A DNA stretch of 64,000 nucleotides from Zygnema cylindricum (lineage: Eukaryota > Streptophyta > Zygnematophyceae > Zygnematales > Zygnemataceae), in the NCBI GenBank assembly GCA_037447655.1, contig JBBHKE010003570.1:126565-190564 (forward strand). Reading direction: 5' to 3'. Under the pieces are notes generated by a model. That model worked only from the letters and a program-made list of their open reading frames with translations, searched no databases and had not been told where the DNA came from. Below are positions 23,047 through 36,623 of the stretch, piece by piece. Numbering within the stretch: the first letter of the stretch is position 1; every line of letters begins with the position of its first letter. A program made the position numbers and the translations under genes.

Positions 23047-25569
23047 CACTTCTCCCTCATAAAATTATAAATCATAAAATTAGCTTAGGGGAAAGTACAG
23101 GTTTGGTCATCATATCTGCTACCATTTCACTATCTGGTCTATAATCTAGGCTGATTAAATAGTCTTCTACCTTCTCTCTCACAAAGCTAAGTCTAATGTC
23201 TATATGTTTGGCTTTAAAGTGGTGTTAAGGATTATAAAAATTGGCAATGGTTGCCTAATTATCACAAAACGCTTTTTGGACACCACTCTTAGGATGACCA
23301 AGCTCACCAAGCAAAGACTTGACCCACATTAATTCTTTTACAGCAGAGCAAGAGGTCATGTAGTCAGCCTCCATTATGGACTAAACAATGACCTTTTGCT
23401 GCTTGTTGCTCTAACATCAAGCCTTATCACCCACATACAATACATATCTAGACGTGCATCTCCTCATAAGAGCATCCGCATAGCTGGCATCACTCTTAGT
23501 GGTAATGCCAGTATTGTTCCCACCCAAATGTAACCATAGATCTCTAGTCCTTATAAGATATCTAAAGACTCTCTTAGTTGCCTCCCAATATTTCATAGTG
23601 GGAGCATTCAGACTCCTACTTGGTACTCCTACAGCTGCAGCTATGTCCGGTTGGGTACAATTCATAAAATATATTAAGCTGCCCACTACTTGTCTATAAA
23701 GAACTGTGGTTTTTAGAAAGCTTTAGTCCTTTTTATGCCTCAGCTGTGAGAGAGAGCTGTTCGAGACTTAAGCTATTTTTGGTTGAGTTCGGTTCAGTAC
23801 TTACCGAAATTAGTGTGACAGTGAAGTTGGAAGTTCACGGTTCATTCACACTTGGGACACGTGTCGTCACTTAGGAGAATGCGTGAGTATGTCCGTCGTG
23901 GACGTACGGAAATTCGGCAGGACCACTGGACTTCGTGAAGTCAATTCTACGGTGCCAAATCCTCTAATCGGACCGCTGACAGCCGCCGCCAACAAATAGT
24001 GACGAGGCGTGACTAGATCATTATCACTTTACGTTGTCTGAACTTCGGTGTAAATATTTGTGATAGAATGTTAGATGTACGGCTGGAATGCCTCCGTACA
24101 GCTTAGTGTAGTTTTGGTGTATAAAAGTAGGACTTAGTGAATTTGATTTTTAGGAACAAATGATATGAAAACTGTACACTCAGTTTTATGTAATTGCATT
24201 TCTACATAACTCATAGACTAAAGAGCGGAATTGATTGAAATTTTGTGTGTTTGTTCTTTTGTATGTTATCTACATTGTGGAAAATTTTCAGGACGTTTGG
24301 AGCATTTTTCTGAAAGTTATAGTCTGTCAAAGTTTCTGTTCAGCCATCGGTATTTGTGGAAGCTTCCTCTCTTGATTTGTTCTACGATGACTACTGCTGC
24401 ATCTTCTTCATCTTCAGTACCAGCACTTGTCTCAGAAAAACAAGAACTGTTTGCATAAATATTTTCTCCTCAGGGCCTAACTCATCATCCAAGATTATAA
24501 CTCCCTCTTCCACACTCCCCTCACTTCCCTTTTTTAGTTCCATTAGAGTGGTACAACTATTAGCATTGTCCATTTGGAATCTCTCTAACATGTTTCCAAT
24601 GGCCTCATTTTTAGTTAATCTGATTATTTTCTTTTCTCTGTCTCTCTCAACCTGAATTTCTATAATACACCTTGCTTCACCCATATCGTTCATCTCAAAT
24701 CTACCTTTTAGATCCGTTTTCAACTTATTTAGTTTATCGATAGATTTACTTAAGACAAGTAAATCATCAACATAAATTGCAACAAATATAATTCCTTCTT
24801 CATCTTTAAACAAATAAATTGAGTGATTAGAGCTTATCCGAATGTATCCCACACTTGTAAAAAACTCATTGAGCTTCTTATTCCATTGACGGGGTGCCTG
24901 TTTCAGCCTATACAAAGATTTGATCAATTCGCAAACCTTGCTCTCCTCCCCTTGCTCCATAAATCCTTTGAGCTGTGGTATAAAGATCTCCTCTTCTAAC
25001 TCTCTATGTAGGAAGGTCGTCTCGATGTCCATTTGATGTACTTGCATGTCTTCTGATGTTGCCAAACTGAGAAGTATACGGACGGAGGGGAACTTGACGA
25101 CTGGGGTAAATGTCTCCTCGTAGTCAATTCCCTCTTTCTGGGTAAATACTTTCCCCACTAACGGAGCCTTGTAGCGCTCAATGGTTTAATCCGAGTTGAG
25201 TTTCAATTTAAATACCCACTTACACCCGATTGGCTTTTTGTCCGGGGAGAGTCCACCAATTCCCACGTTCGGCTGCCATAATCGAAGCCATCTTCTCATT
25301 AATAGTTGTCTTCCACCGGTTTGTCTCTGGACAGTTCATCCCCTCACCATAAGTTTGGGGTTCATCGGGATGAGACAGTTTGGCTACCTTGTTGTTAATT
25401 TGTTTCTCTTGCAGTCTTTTGCTGCTTCTCCTTCCACCCTCAACTCTGATGTCGGAATGGATGGCTCTCGTGGATTCTTTTGAATAGTTTCAATTTATCC
25501 CTTATCCATTGATTCCAGGTCTATTTCCACAACGTCTTCCGCTTCGGTTGGAGTTGGAACTAGGGGTTC
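23047..25569 (-). pseudogene. Copia C pol, RT to RNase H portion
   Basis: 25158-24391 encodes RT: KEGIDYEETFTPVVKFPSVR, the QMDIETTFLHRELEEEIF segment, LYRLKQAPRQWN, and the catalytic IYVDDLLVLSK around 24756. It ends in FMQT, where a solo LTR is inserted. The frame resumes at 23686 (MGSLIYFMNCTQPDIAAAVG) and decays through RNase H to 23052. The copy in D (plus strand) shows the uninterrupted sequence. At 25569 it is broken by gypsy G, and the upstream part of pol is found beyond 56569. Confidence 0.85.
23705..24442 (+). repeat. Solo LTR of another copia family, inside C
   Basis: Begins TGTGGTTTTTAG and ends GAAAAACA, 738 bp, flanked by AGAAC at 23700-23704 and 24443-24447. Its last part carries an ATG at 24387 opening MTTAASSSSSVPALVSEK to the LTR end, so again the gag start lies inside the LTR. 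Confidence 0.85.
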
Positions 25570-26766
25570 TGTCAAGCTCATGTGCTTCACAGGCACCCCT
25601 TTTATCTTACCAAGGATTCCTGAGCCTTTTTCCTCTGTACGATCATTAAAGTACGGGGAAAGGAGCGCACTCAGCCGGACCAGATCCTTTTATTTTCTTA
25701 ACTGAGCGGAACGCACTTTATTTCGCGCCTAACGGAGGCCGGACGACAAAGTTACTCCGTTCCAAAGATTACCATACTGTTACATGCTACCGGTTGCCAA
25801 CTGTCCCATTGGGGGCTACATTGTGGAACGCCACGTAACTTTTGGGATAGTCTTGTAGATTTTGCTGTTGGCTATCAGTAGGACGTTAGTTCAAGTCCAC
25901 CAGCCGGGTAGAGCATTTATTAAAGTAAGTCAAAGTTGGGCGTTTCACGTCAATTTAGAACTTTGTTGCTCAGGATTATGTCATAGAAAAACCCGTGGCT
26001 TCTAATCTAGCCGAAGATAGTCGCCTAAATTTTTGCCTTGAGTGTAGTACAACCTGTTTTGTCTTATGTCCGTACGATAACAATTCCTGGCCGATTATTG
26101 GCTCCTGGTATTGCTTTGACTTTGGTACTATCGGTAGGACAAACTTGGCTTGTATAAGGCACTTGGGGCCGAGGGAGACAGGTTGTTGTTTCAGTACTGT
26201 CTCTTGAGAAAAACCCTAGAAATTCAAGCAAACTTTCTTGTGGAGAAATTTTGTTTTGCATGTGACTGTGACCCTATTGCCATCTTGGTTTACATCCGTC
26301 CTTTGTGGAAATCGTAGTCCGGTTGGGTGGTTGGCACCGTCTTTCCTGTTTTGGGCGGTTTGGGGACTGGTGTTTGTTGGATACCAAGAAGGGTCTTGCC
26401 GGTTCCGGGTCGCGGAAACCGAGGAGTTTAGGAGGCCTTACCTGTTCCGAGGTTTTCAGGGGGAGATTTTGTCTCCTTTTGGTTGTCCACGTTACGTTTT
26501 GAGGGTAGGTTGAGCTCGCTTGCTATTATTCCACATTCTAACTTTATTTCTCTATTTTTCTAAGGGCAAGGTGATATTGTTAAATCTGAGACATCATTTT
26601 TATATTTTTATCCTTTCATTTTTCTGGGTGGAAGCATCTGGGTTCTCTCTTTGGTAGTCCTTATTGGGGCTCTGGTTGGGTTTCTTCCTGGGTCGATTAC
26701 TAGAATCTTTTGTACCAGAATAGTGGATTTTGAGAGGATTTTTGTTAAGCTTCCAACAGATAGTCA
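25570..26766 (+). repeat. 5' LTR of gypsy G, right end missing
   Basis: This matches the first 1197 bp of the 3' LTR (48644-49840). The last 267 bp of the full LTR, ending CTTGACA, and a recognisable primer-binding site are absent here. The break lies at a shared GTCAC.AAA word, suggesting a microhomology deletion. Frames inside it (for example 26238-26513) are not genes. Confidence 0.85.
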
Positions 26767-28583
26767 CAAAACTGAAACAACCACCTGTCTCTTTAGGTTA
26801 AAGAGGATAGGTGCTCAGGGCGGAGTACATTTATTAGGGGATTTAGATCTTCTTCTACAGTCAGCTATGGGGGGAGGAGAAGTCTAGGATAAGGATCTTC
26901 CGGGTGTCAGATCAGACAAGCAGGAGAGGCAGGAAGCGGTGGCCTAGGAGGAAGAGTCACTGGTGCCCGAATGAGCACCCCCCTTTGGCTCACCTGTACA
27001 CATAGAGCGTTTTCTTAAGGGAGAGATGCCCCCGGAGGTTGCGGTCGACACTCCTCCTACGCACCCAGAGGGGAGACTTTCTCCTCCACCTCCACCTGTC
27101 TTTTCTCCCGAGGATTTCCCAACGTTGTCCGAGTCAATCAGAGCTAGGGCTTCGGAGAAGGCGGAGAGGCCGCCCTTATCCCCTAAAAGCCGTAGAAAGG
27201 GGTTGGCCCACAAGGAAGCTGTCCTGGTCACCTTCCCGAGATCGCTCGCTATACCCGATCTAAGGCACCGATAGCAGAAATGTACATGGATCCTAAGATC
27301 CTGACCGATCCTAACCGGCCAGGTCGCAAAGAAATCTTAGCCCTTCATGATCTCCATGAGTTGAAGGTTAAAAAAGAGTTGGTGCAGCGGGTAGCCAGGT
27401 TAGATCGAGCCAGAGTGGTACGCCCAGTGGGAGGTGTAGTGGAGATACTCAGCAATTCATCCGAGATTGGCTCCTCAACCTCCGTACCGGAGCAACAGGG
27501 AGGACCATCAACTTCCTACCAGCAACCCACCCCATCTCAGGACATCGCAACCAGCCGGACGGCTCACGGCGGGCCGGTCCCTCGGACACGGGCCGGGGAA
27601 GGGACCAGCAAGCGAGGGTTACCCGAGCCAAAGAAGGGGTACAGGTTCGATCATCGAGACGGCAAGTGCAGGTTCGCTCCCCGACCTAAAGCGGAACCGT
27701 TCTTCCCTTCCGATTCCACCTCTCCGAGCTCAAAGTCTCCTTCTACTCCGGCGGTTTGACCATCAGAGGGGTTGTGGCGTTCTAGACCCACCGATCCCGA
27801 GGTACCGGGTTTCGGGATTGCGGATCTCTCAAGGGTGGTGAGCAGTACACAAAAACTGGTTGATATCCTGCGATCCCAGAGTCAGGCTACGGCGGGGGCT
27901 AGACCCGTCACCATCGATTGGGAAGCTCTCTAAGAAGAGAGGAAGAGGGCCCTTGAACAGGAATTGCTCCTCAAAAGGGAGGCTAGACGAATATCAGGAG
28001 GGATCCTTAGTGGACAGGTAGCTCCTCCTAGAGAGACAGGTCCCTCTGCTGAGAGACAACCTACAGTACAGACAACCCCTACGGAGATGCAAGCTCCTGG
28101 GATTTCCTCAGAACTTAGACCGGAGTCTCCTCTTCAGCGGGAAGGGGGGTAACAATAGGACCTAACAAACAGGGGATGGGTGCAAATTTACCGGATAACG
28201 TTACAGCCGCCTCCACTGAGCGTCCTACTGTTGTCTCAATGGTTCGGTCTTCAACTGCGGAGGCCGTGGTATTATTACAACCCGACTAGAGACAACACAT
28301 CTCCCTTGGGCTTTCCACTCCTCCTCCATCTCCACCTCAGGCATCCTCTCCTTGGCCTTCTGTTTCTCCGGCCGCTGCAGTCCGTGGGTCACCGGGACCA
28401 CCTGTCTTACCCTACAAGTACGACGTTCCTGCCTACTCTCCTCCTCACCGACGTTCTCCCGATTCCAGCGAAGGAACTCCTCCACCAGAAACCTCTAGAA
28501 GGCGTACACGGAGACATACACCTTTCCCTCGTAGTCCTCAGTCATCTCCATCACCTTCTCCACCAATCCCTCAAGGACCACCG
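26767..28583 (+). pseudogene. Gypsy G leader and proline/serine-rich N-terminal gag-like region
   Basis: Open stretches in changing frames (27026-27274, 27280-27759, 27964-28152) encode proline-, serine- and arginine-rich protein. The 27280 stretch has a charged helical segment (ALHDLHELKVKKELVQRVAR) followed by low-complexity sequence. I recognise no domain. Position between LTR and gag suggests an extended gag N-terminus broken by frameshifts. Confidence 0.5.
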
Positions 28584-31211
28584 GTGATTAAACCTATTCT
28601 CCACATTCCCTCGGTGGAAACAGTTCTTTGGGAGGAACAGGCCTCTCCTGGGTATAGAGGAGCAGGACTTCGGGCAACTTTTCCCAAGCTGATAAGCTCC
28701 TCGTTTCCCAAGGGCCAACTCAAGGGAGATACATGTCATCTCACTATCCCACCAGTAATCGGAACTTCCTCAGTGGGGGGGAGGGCCATCTCTCGTCAGG
28801 CAGCTCCTTCTACCGGAGAAGGAGGCGGCCCCGAGCCAGACGATTCAGATCTAGGGGTAATTTCACCGGTTCATTTTGTCAACCCAACCGGACCATCCTC
28901 TTCTTAGTTCACCAACCTTGCAGAGGAGGAAAAAGAAATGGGGGACGCAAGGATCTTTACAGGAGATAGCTCGGGAATCGCTTTCTCTGATTTTGAATTG
29001 TTGTGGAAGTCGTTCACCCAATCTAAAATCAACAAATACAAGGGCGGAGCCATTCTGAATGACTTCGAGACCACACTTTTCCCCATGAGTGTGAACTATG
29101 TTGCCGGTGGAGCTTTGGCAGACTACAAGGAGCGACAACCTCTTCTGATGGCTCCCAACATCAAAATTTCAGACACTATCCTTGATGAGGCAGTCTTGCA
29201 TGCGGAAGCAGACTTGGTTGCCGCTGCAGCCGCTCATGTCACCGCCCTCTTCATAGAGGACATAAAATTTCAGGCACAAGGACGAGCCTATGTCGCTCAG
29301 CTTCAGGCCATCCAGGAAGCGAAGGTAGCCACTCGGATGGTTGCAGACCCAACCCTTTGTACCACTCTTTTGAATGCCTGGAGACTCCTTTACACCAAGA
29401 GGAATAAATCTGCTATCAAGGAATTCACGGAATTCCGTTGCCAAAAGAGTGAAACACCCTAGACTCTTTTTAACAGATTGTCCAGCCTATGTCAAAACAC
29501 CAAACTCTCAACCATTGATCTTCCGGCCATGGCAACCAAATATTTCATCGCCGTCCGAAATTCGTTCGGACCGACAGGGCAGGCAACCCTCGATAATTGG
29601 ATTGCGGGACAGGCCATCCAGGATGTCAATCTAACCGCCAAGGAAATCTCTCTGGCCGCAATGAAGCTTTATGATCACTTTGTCCACCGAGAGGCCCAGG
29701 AAAAAGCGGTAACCGGAAAAACCCGAGGGAACTTTGCAAGATTTGCCGGAGAAATGCCTCCCGAAAATGAAAAGTCGGCCTAACTCTTAGCCTTGCAGAA
29801 GCTCAAGGGGAAACAGGTGGTGGATAGCGGATCCGAACCTGCCATGGGTGTCGATGATCGTGTATTCCTCTATAATTGTTTAAACTGTCAACAAACAGGT
29901 CATGGATGGAAGCGATGCCCCGGAAGCTCAAACCGGAATTAGCTCTTAGGTAGAACGAATGGGAGAAGGAGAGAGCTGAAAGGACAAAGTGGCAGCAAGA
30001 AAGGAAGCAAAGAGGAGGGTCAGACGATAAAACACCGATTAACAAAGACAATTACCGGCCGACGCCAGGATCTGAGACTGCAAAGATGTCGCAAGCCCTT
30101 GCGACAGATAAAACCTCCAAAATTTGATGACGCGCAAATCTCCAATGAATTGAGGGGCGAATATACTACCGAGGGCCCCAAGTGTGAGGCTTGCGGTTTC
30201 ATGGGTCATAAGGAAGGGGAGTGCTTCCGAAAGAATGGAGTTCCTAAAGAGATGATGCAATATGCACTGTTCATCGGAGAAGGTGAAACTGCCGTGAATC
30301 CTCTCTCGCTGCAGCTTCTTTACCCTTGGGGACGCCGCACCCCGGAGAACCTAGAACGACAACCAACAGGTCAAGCCCGATTAACCCTGTGGGTTATCAT
30401 CCAACAACAGAGCCAGCAAATGACAGCCATGGCTGCAAAATTAGCAGTGCTGCGATTAGGATCGCCCTCTAGGACTCTCGCTCTGACGGCCGCCCAGAAA
30501 CTCCACCGGAGAAAACAGGAATTACTACAGAAGTTGGCGGAGCTTGAACAAGAAACCACAGCGGGCGAAGACGATGACGAGGTGATGGGGTGGGACATGG
30601 AACCTCCTAAGGCACATCATGCACAGACTTTCTTTTTTGGAGCCTGGAATGTCGGTGTGGGGGACAATCGTAGGCAGCTCCGCAACTCAACCTTGGCGCA
30701 GCGAAGGGACCGGCAAAAGCTCGCTCCACGAGACCACATCAGGAACGCTACTGGACCTCTCTCCTTCACCCCCAGCGCCGTCATCCTGAACGACAACATA
30801 GGTCTCGGGATAAAATCTACAAACCCACCTCCACCAGCCGGAAAGAAACTGCCTCCTGGATTTGAAAATTACATGACAACTAGAACAAAGAAGATGGAGG
30901 AACAAGCAAAGAAGGAAGAGACGCATGACAACCAAGACTGGTTCGAAAAATATTTGGCAGAACGCCCGGAGGATAACACGCCAGAAACGCCGCCAGCGCC
31001 AAAATCCGAACAAGAAAGTGAGGAAGCAGGGAAGGGGGAGAAGGAAAATCAACCGGTGGAACCAACAGATTCCTCCATTTCATCGCCAAAAATTCAACCT
31101 CCTTCCTCCAAACCAGCAGTGATGTTAGTAAGGCATCTAATGCCCTACGCTCTCACTCACGTGAAAACACTAGCCTCTTCTCATAACTTACCGGAGGAAG
31201 TTGTCATCTAG
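28584..31211 (+). pseudogene. Gypsy G gag with two zinc knuckles, broken
   Basis: The gag polyprotein packages the element RNA. One frame runs from 28584 through 31211 and continues into protease, interrupted by stops at 28905, 29460, 29781, about 29940 and 31209. The alanine- and charge-rich region 28938-29783 is in capsid position, though I do not recognise a capsid fold by motif. Two CCHC knuckles (C-x2-C-x4-H-x4-C) follow: CLNCQQTGHGWKRC at 29877-29918 and CEACGFMGHKEGEC at 30183-30224. After them comes a glutamine-rich, possibly coiled-coil stretch, then a Pro/Glu-rich linker. Two knuckles point to nucleic-acid binding. Confidence 0.75.
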
Positions 31212-31615
31212 GCCCTCGGAGAGGAAATCCATTCAGGAGGGGAGAAACACCGGGCCGATCAGGCCACATCCGTTTTTTGGTTAGTAGACCCAAAGACCCC
31301 TATGATGGATAGGGACTACAAAACGTTATCTGTGGCGCTAATTCTCAACCGGACGGGGAATTTCAAACTCAACGGATACGGCGGGTATCAAGACGCAGTT
31401 ATCGATACAGGAGCACTCCCAAATCTAATCACCACATCGGCTCTGCAGCAGATACTTGAAGAACTCCGACCGGAAATCTTCCCCAGTGACATCTGCCTAA
31501 GTACTATTAGCAGTGGGAGCCAACCGGTACACGGAATAATCAAAGCTATGTTAATAGAGTTCGCCAACAACGTAGGTCAAAAGGTCCAAATTCAGCTTCC
31601 CTTCCTGGTGGTGGA

Positions 31616-32289
31616 TGTTGTAATGAGGCAGCTGGTGTCACAGAAGAAGTAGAAGAATCACCAGCAGTTGCCATAATAATAACACAGGCACACAGAAGGA
31701 AACTCTCACTATAAACCCGAAGGAAACTCTCACGATAAACCCGCAGACTACTGACTTCACAATGAATTCTCAATCAAACCAGACACACCCTAGGTCTGCA
31801 AATTTGCCAAAGTAAAGACAATAACATAAAGAACCCACATGCAGAATTTCAAACAGTTCTGCCAAAAGATCACAATGATCTTTATAATTGATAAACCCCA
31901 AAAACTGCTTCACAGTTTTTGCATACAAGGAATTCCTGCCTACAAGAGTAATCTAAGTCCTATATATATAAGTGAGTCAACTAGAACCCTAAACCCTAAC
32001 AGACGGAAATATTTACATCAAACTTAAATCTGACTGCCTCCAAAATGATAATTACCTGAAATGACTGCGCAGTCAATATTTCACTTCCAAAATGACGGCT
32101 GACTTTGTCCGCCGTCTCACAGACTGACACGTGTCCTTGGAGTGTACCAAGCCTGTGTACTCCCTTCGGAGTTACACACCACACTAACACCTGTCTACTA
32201 TAATTCAGTCTGTACACAAAAGTGACTAAGTTCTTAATCTCTTTCTCACACACTAGATATAGAGAGTACTAGAGGTTTCCAAAACAACA
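31616..32289 (-). repeat. Left (3') LTR of copia E
   Basis: Begins TGTTGTAATGAGG and ends AAACAACA. It is followed by CTCCCCTAAACC, the complement of the polypurine tract. Confidence 0.97.
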
Positions 32290-32312
32290 CTCCCCTAAAC
32301 CTTTAGACTCTC

Positions 32313-35300
32313 TCAGCCACCAAGTCCACATGCCTTTCTACAAAACTGCAATTTAGGTGCAGGTAGAGGCTTAGTCATCATATCTGCTACCATCTTCTCA
32401 TCCGGCAGATAACTGAGTTTTAAAATTCTGTTCATCACCTTCTCTCTTACAAAGTGCAGCTTGATATCAATGTGCTTGCTTTTGAAGTGATGACTTGGGT
32501 TAGATGCAATCGCTATAGCTGCCTGGTTGTCACACCACACTATTTGAGGTCCATATTGCATGAAATGAAGTTCTTGAAGGAGAGACTTTACCCAAAGTAA
32601 CTCCTTGACAGCTGAGCTTGCTGCCATGTATTCAGCCTCCATTGTAGACTGAGCAGTGACTTTTTGAAGCTTGCTGCTCCAGCAGCATGTTCCACTTCCA
32701 ATCTTCAAAATGAATCCGGTGGTGGAGCGGCGGCTTGGCATGTCTTCGTAGCTCGCATCGCTCTAAGTCTGAATTTTGACTTCATCTCCACCGAGAGCAA
32801 GTCGCAGATTCCTTGTCCCTGCAAGGTATCGAAGAACCCTCTTTGCTGCCTCCCAATCCGATCTCCTTGGATTTTGTAAACTCCGACTTAAAGCACCAAC
32901 TGCTGCCGCAATATCCAGCCGTGTGCAGTTCATGAAGTAGATTAGGCTCCTGACAATCTGACGGTATGGTATGGCAGCCATAGAATCTGCCTCCCCTGAT
33001 TCCAAGATGTCATCAAAAATGACTCCTCCATCGGCCTCTATGCCTTCTACCTTTTGCTTAAATTCCATGGGAGTGGCACTTCCCTTTGCCTCTGCCATGC
33101 CGAACTTTTCAAGCATATTCCCAATCGCTTCTCGCTGCGTTAGATAAATTATTTTTCTATCTCTATCCCTTTCTACTTGAATTCCAAGGATATACTTTGC
33201 CTCTCCTAAATTTTTCATCTCAAATCTAGAATTCAAGGCTGCCTTTATTTTATTAATCTCATTTAATGACTTACTTAGTAGCAACAAATCATCTACATAC
33301 ACCGCAATGTAAATAATTCCATCTTCCCCTTCCATAACATAAACTGAGTGATCTGAACTAATCCTTACAAAACCGAGACTAGTTAGAAACTCATCTAGTT
33401 TCAGATTCCACTGACGTGGAGCCTGCTTCAAACCGTACAAAGACTTCAACAGTTTACACACCAGATTTTCTTTTCCGGTCTTTGCATACATTTCAGGCTG
33501 CCTCATATAAATCACTTCCTCTAAGTCTCCATGCAAGAAAGCCGTCTTAACATCCATCTGATGTAATTCCATATCCTCAATGGCTGCTAAAGACAACAAA
33601 ATTATAATAGTCGGAAACCGGACAACCGGAGAGAAAGTCTCTTCATAATCAATTCCCTCCTTTTGATTATAGCCTTTTGCAACAAGCCGAGCTTTATATC
33701 TTTCAATAGAATTATCCGGATTCAACTTAACTTTAAATACCCACTTACAGCCGATTGCCTTTCGATCCGGCGGAAGCTCAACAAGCTCCCAAGTTTGAGC
33801 CTCCATTATCGATCTCATTTCGTCGTTCACTGCGGAAATCCATTGATCCTTTTCCGGAGCTGAAAAAGCCTCCTGTATGGTGACCGGTTCCATCGTACTG
33901 GCAGAAAATAGAGCAAGCTCCACCCCTTCACCTCGCAGCCTGCCACTTTGCCTTCTTCCCCCCGGAAAATCTGAGGCTAAAATTGTTGGAGCCATACGTG
34001 TCCGTTGAGGAGGAGGAGGAGGAGGAGGAGGAGGAGGAGGAGGAGGAGGAGGAGGAGGAGGAGGAGGAGGAGGAGGAGGAGGATGTCCAGTATGCTGGAC
34101 AGGCTGAACATCCGGATTGTCCGAAGTGGGAGTTGATCCTCCATCCATTGAGGAAGAAATTGTAGAAGAAGAAAGAGGATGATTTTCAAAAATTACATAT
34201 TCTTGAATTTTGGCATGTTTTTCAAAATCTGTCATGCCAAACACATCAACCGATTGACTCTCTTCCTTAACCTGAATATTTCTAGCAACTTGAAGAGTTT
34301 TTCTATCGGTATTGTATACTCTATAGCCAATTGACTCATCATCATATCCCATAAATATCCCGGGAACAGATTTTGGACTAAGCTTGGAAATAGGACGATT
34401 ATCTAAAATAAAACATTTACTACCAAAGACCCGAAAGTGACTAACATTAGGTTTCTTTCTAGTCCACACTTCATAGGGTGTTTTCCCTTTGACCGCTCTA
34501 GTTTCTATTCTATTCCTAATATACGAAGCACAAGAGAAAGCTTCACCCCAAAATTTAAAATCTATCCCTTTATCTAACATCATAGATTTTGCACTTTCCG
34601 TTAAAGTTCGATTAAGTCTTTCAGAAACTCCGTTTTGCTCTGGAGTATAGGGAACTGTAAACTGACGAGAGATGCCATTTTCTTTCAAATAATCTGAAAA
34701 TGCATTGGAAATATATTCACCTCCGTTGTCGGACCGAAGGGAAAGAATCGGCTTTTTGTGAAGTTTTTCCGCCCAAACCCGAAAATGCTTGAAGTGATTA
34801 AACACTTCACTCTTCTCCTTCATAAAGTAAACTTTGCTATATCTTGAGAAATCATCGGTAAAAGTGACCAAAAATCGGCTGCCACTAAGTGAAGGAACTT
34901 TTGACGGTCCCCACACATCAGAATGGATTATTTGCAGCAAATCCGTGGCCCTGTTATCCGCTGCCTGAGGTAGGGGCAGCTTATGAAGCTTTCCCAAAGC
35001 ACATCCATCACAAACATGAGAATCTTTTTGTCCTAATTTGACACCTTCTATCATATTTAGTTTTACCATTTTATCAAGCCTTTCATTATGAACATGACCG
35101 AGTCTCTTATGCCACAAAACATTTTCCAGAAGGACACTGGAGTATGCAAAGTCAATTTTATTAGCTAAGTCCATCCGGTATAACAAATTTGGGCCTCGAG
35201 TTCCTACTAAGGCTATTCTTCCATCTTTGCTTACTACCTTTTTTCCATTTTTCTGCAAAATTTCAAATCCCTTCATTTCTGCTACTGAAGTGGAAAACAA

Positions 35301-36623
35301 GTTTTTCTTAAATTTTGGAATATAGAGAACATCATGTAAGGTTCTCTTCAGAATCTGACCGTTGATGTCACATGCTAACTCCACACTTCCCTTTGCCGTT
35401 GCCTCCACACGGCTGTCATCTGCGTAATAAATCCGACGAGTGGGAATTGGAGTAAGGGTTTTGAAGTAAGCCCGATTGCCGCACATGTGAGAGGAGCAAC
35501 CGGAGTCCATAATCCACCCATTCTCTTGAGGTCCTTCCATGAGATCCTTTGCAAGTGCAAAAAACTCATCATCATCTGATTGTGGAAATCTGACCACATC
35601 GTCTTTTTCTTCCGCTTGTTTGTCTTGTGGCGTCTCGTCGATTGCAAAGAACGCCGCATTTTTGACCGGTAGTTTAGATGCTTGCAGTTTTGATGATGAA
35701 TCCTCTCGCACCTTCTATCCCGCAAGATAATTTCCTATTTCACACGCTTTTATAAATGCCGGACACAGCCGGAACACATGACCTTGACCAAAACAATAGA
35801 CACACCTATCATATTGCTTGTAATTCTGATTAGGGTTGAAATTCCTATTTCCAGAAAATCCAGTAGGCCTATATGTTTGAGCATTGTAAGCTACTGCTGG
35901 ATTTCCACCGTTCAAGGCTATCTGAGTGGCCTCTTCCTCTAAAATGTAAGCTTCCGCTACAGCTATATTCCATCTACTCTTCTCTAACCTTTTTAACTGA
36001 TCTGTAGCTCCTTTATATTCAGTAGGAAGCCCTCTCATTAAAATCATAGCTTGATGATATGGAGGAAACTTCCCCCCGGAACATGCATTTTCCGACAATA
36101 GAAGTTTCAGGCCATTACAATATGAGTTCATATCACCTCCTGTATATTTATAATCCCAGATTTTTCCAGCAGTTATAACTTCATTCTGCTCATTAGCTAG
36201 GACATAAGACTCTCGCAAAGCCTTCCATATTTCAGATGCCGTAGAGATATAGATATAAGTCATGGTCAAATCTTCTGACAAGAGGAATTTGAGAACATGC
36301 AATGCATCTTCATTTTTCTTGTCAAAATCTGGAGATGTATTCGGAAGAGCACCGGAAACCACATCATACAAATTTACTTGCTTAAGGTATGACTTAGTCA
36401 AATCAGCCCAATACACATATTTTTGCCCATTAAACACCGGGATCCGTGAGGGCGGGCCCGTAACCTGTTGTAATGAGGCAGCTGGTGTCACAGAAGAAGT
36501 AGAAGAATCACCAGCAGTTGCTATAATAATAACACAGGCACACAGAAGGAAACTCTCACTATAAACCCGAAGGAAACTCTCACGATAAACCCGCAGACTA
36601 CTGACTTCACAATGAAGTCTCAA
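32313..36623 (-). CDS. Copia E gag-pol polyprotein (two in-frame stops)
   Basis: This single frame encodes gag, protease, integrase, RT and RNase H of a Ty1/copia element. It opens at an ATG at 36623 inside the 5' LTR and crosses the LTR end and PBS as LQQVTGPPSR. Gag ends with a zinc knuckle CVYCFGQGHVFRLC (residues 274-287). A TAG at 35715-35717 separates gag from pol without a frame change. Pol (from 35714) has protease MDSG (residues 68-71), the integrase zinc region HKRLGHVH..CDGCALGK, core DVWG, SDNGGEY and PEQNGVSERLNR, a long polyproline linker, RT with LYGLKQAPRQWN and YVDD (33288-33299), and RNase H with STMEAEYMA and CDNQAAIAIA. A second TAG at 32763-32765 replaces an expected Trp. 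Readthrough of the first stop is possible but unproven; this copy is otherwise nearly intact. Confidence 0.92.
34007..34083. repeat. (GGA)n microsatellite inside copia E pol
   Basis: About 25 GGA triplets on the plus strand. On the coding strand they are CCT/TCC read as a run of about 26 prolines between integrase and RT. The triplet period keeps the frame. Confidence 0.97.
36450..36465 (-). other. Primer-binding site of copia E
   Basis: On the minus strand GGTTACGGGCCCGCCC directly follows the 5' LTR. It matches the half-tRNA-iMet site of the other copias (GGTTATGGGCCCACC) with two changes. Confidence 0.75.

Noticed and set aside
25995-26887. Short frames in the gypsy 5' LTR and leader
   Set aside because: They are not shared as intact frames with a distinct function, and the same sequence occurs in the 3' LTR. 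No domain is recognisable.
31980-32000. Telomere-like CCCTAAA words (also at 36838)
   Set aside because: Only two units, lying inside both E LTRs, so they are part of the LTR and not a telomere or interstitial telomeric array.
33977-34189. Poly-Leu and poly-Glu frames over the GGA repeat
   Set aside because: They are shadows of the polyproline-coding microsatellite in copia E.
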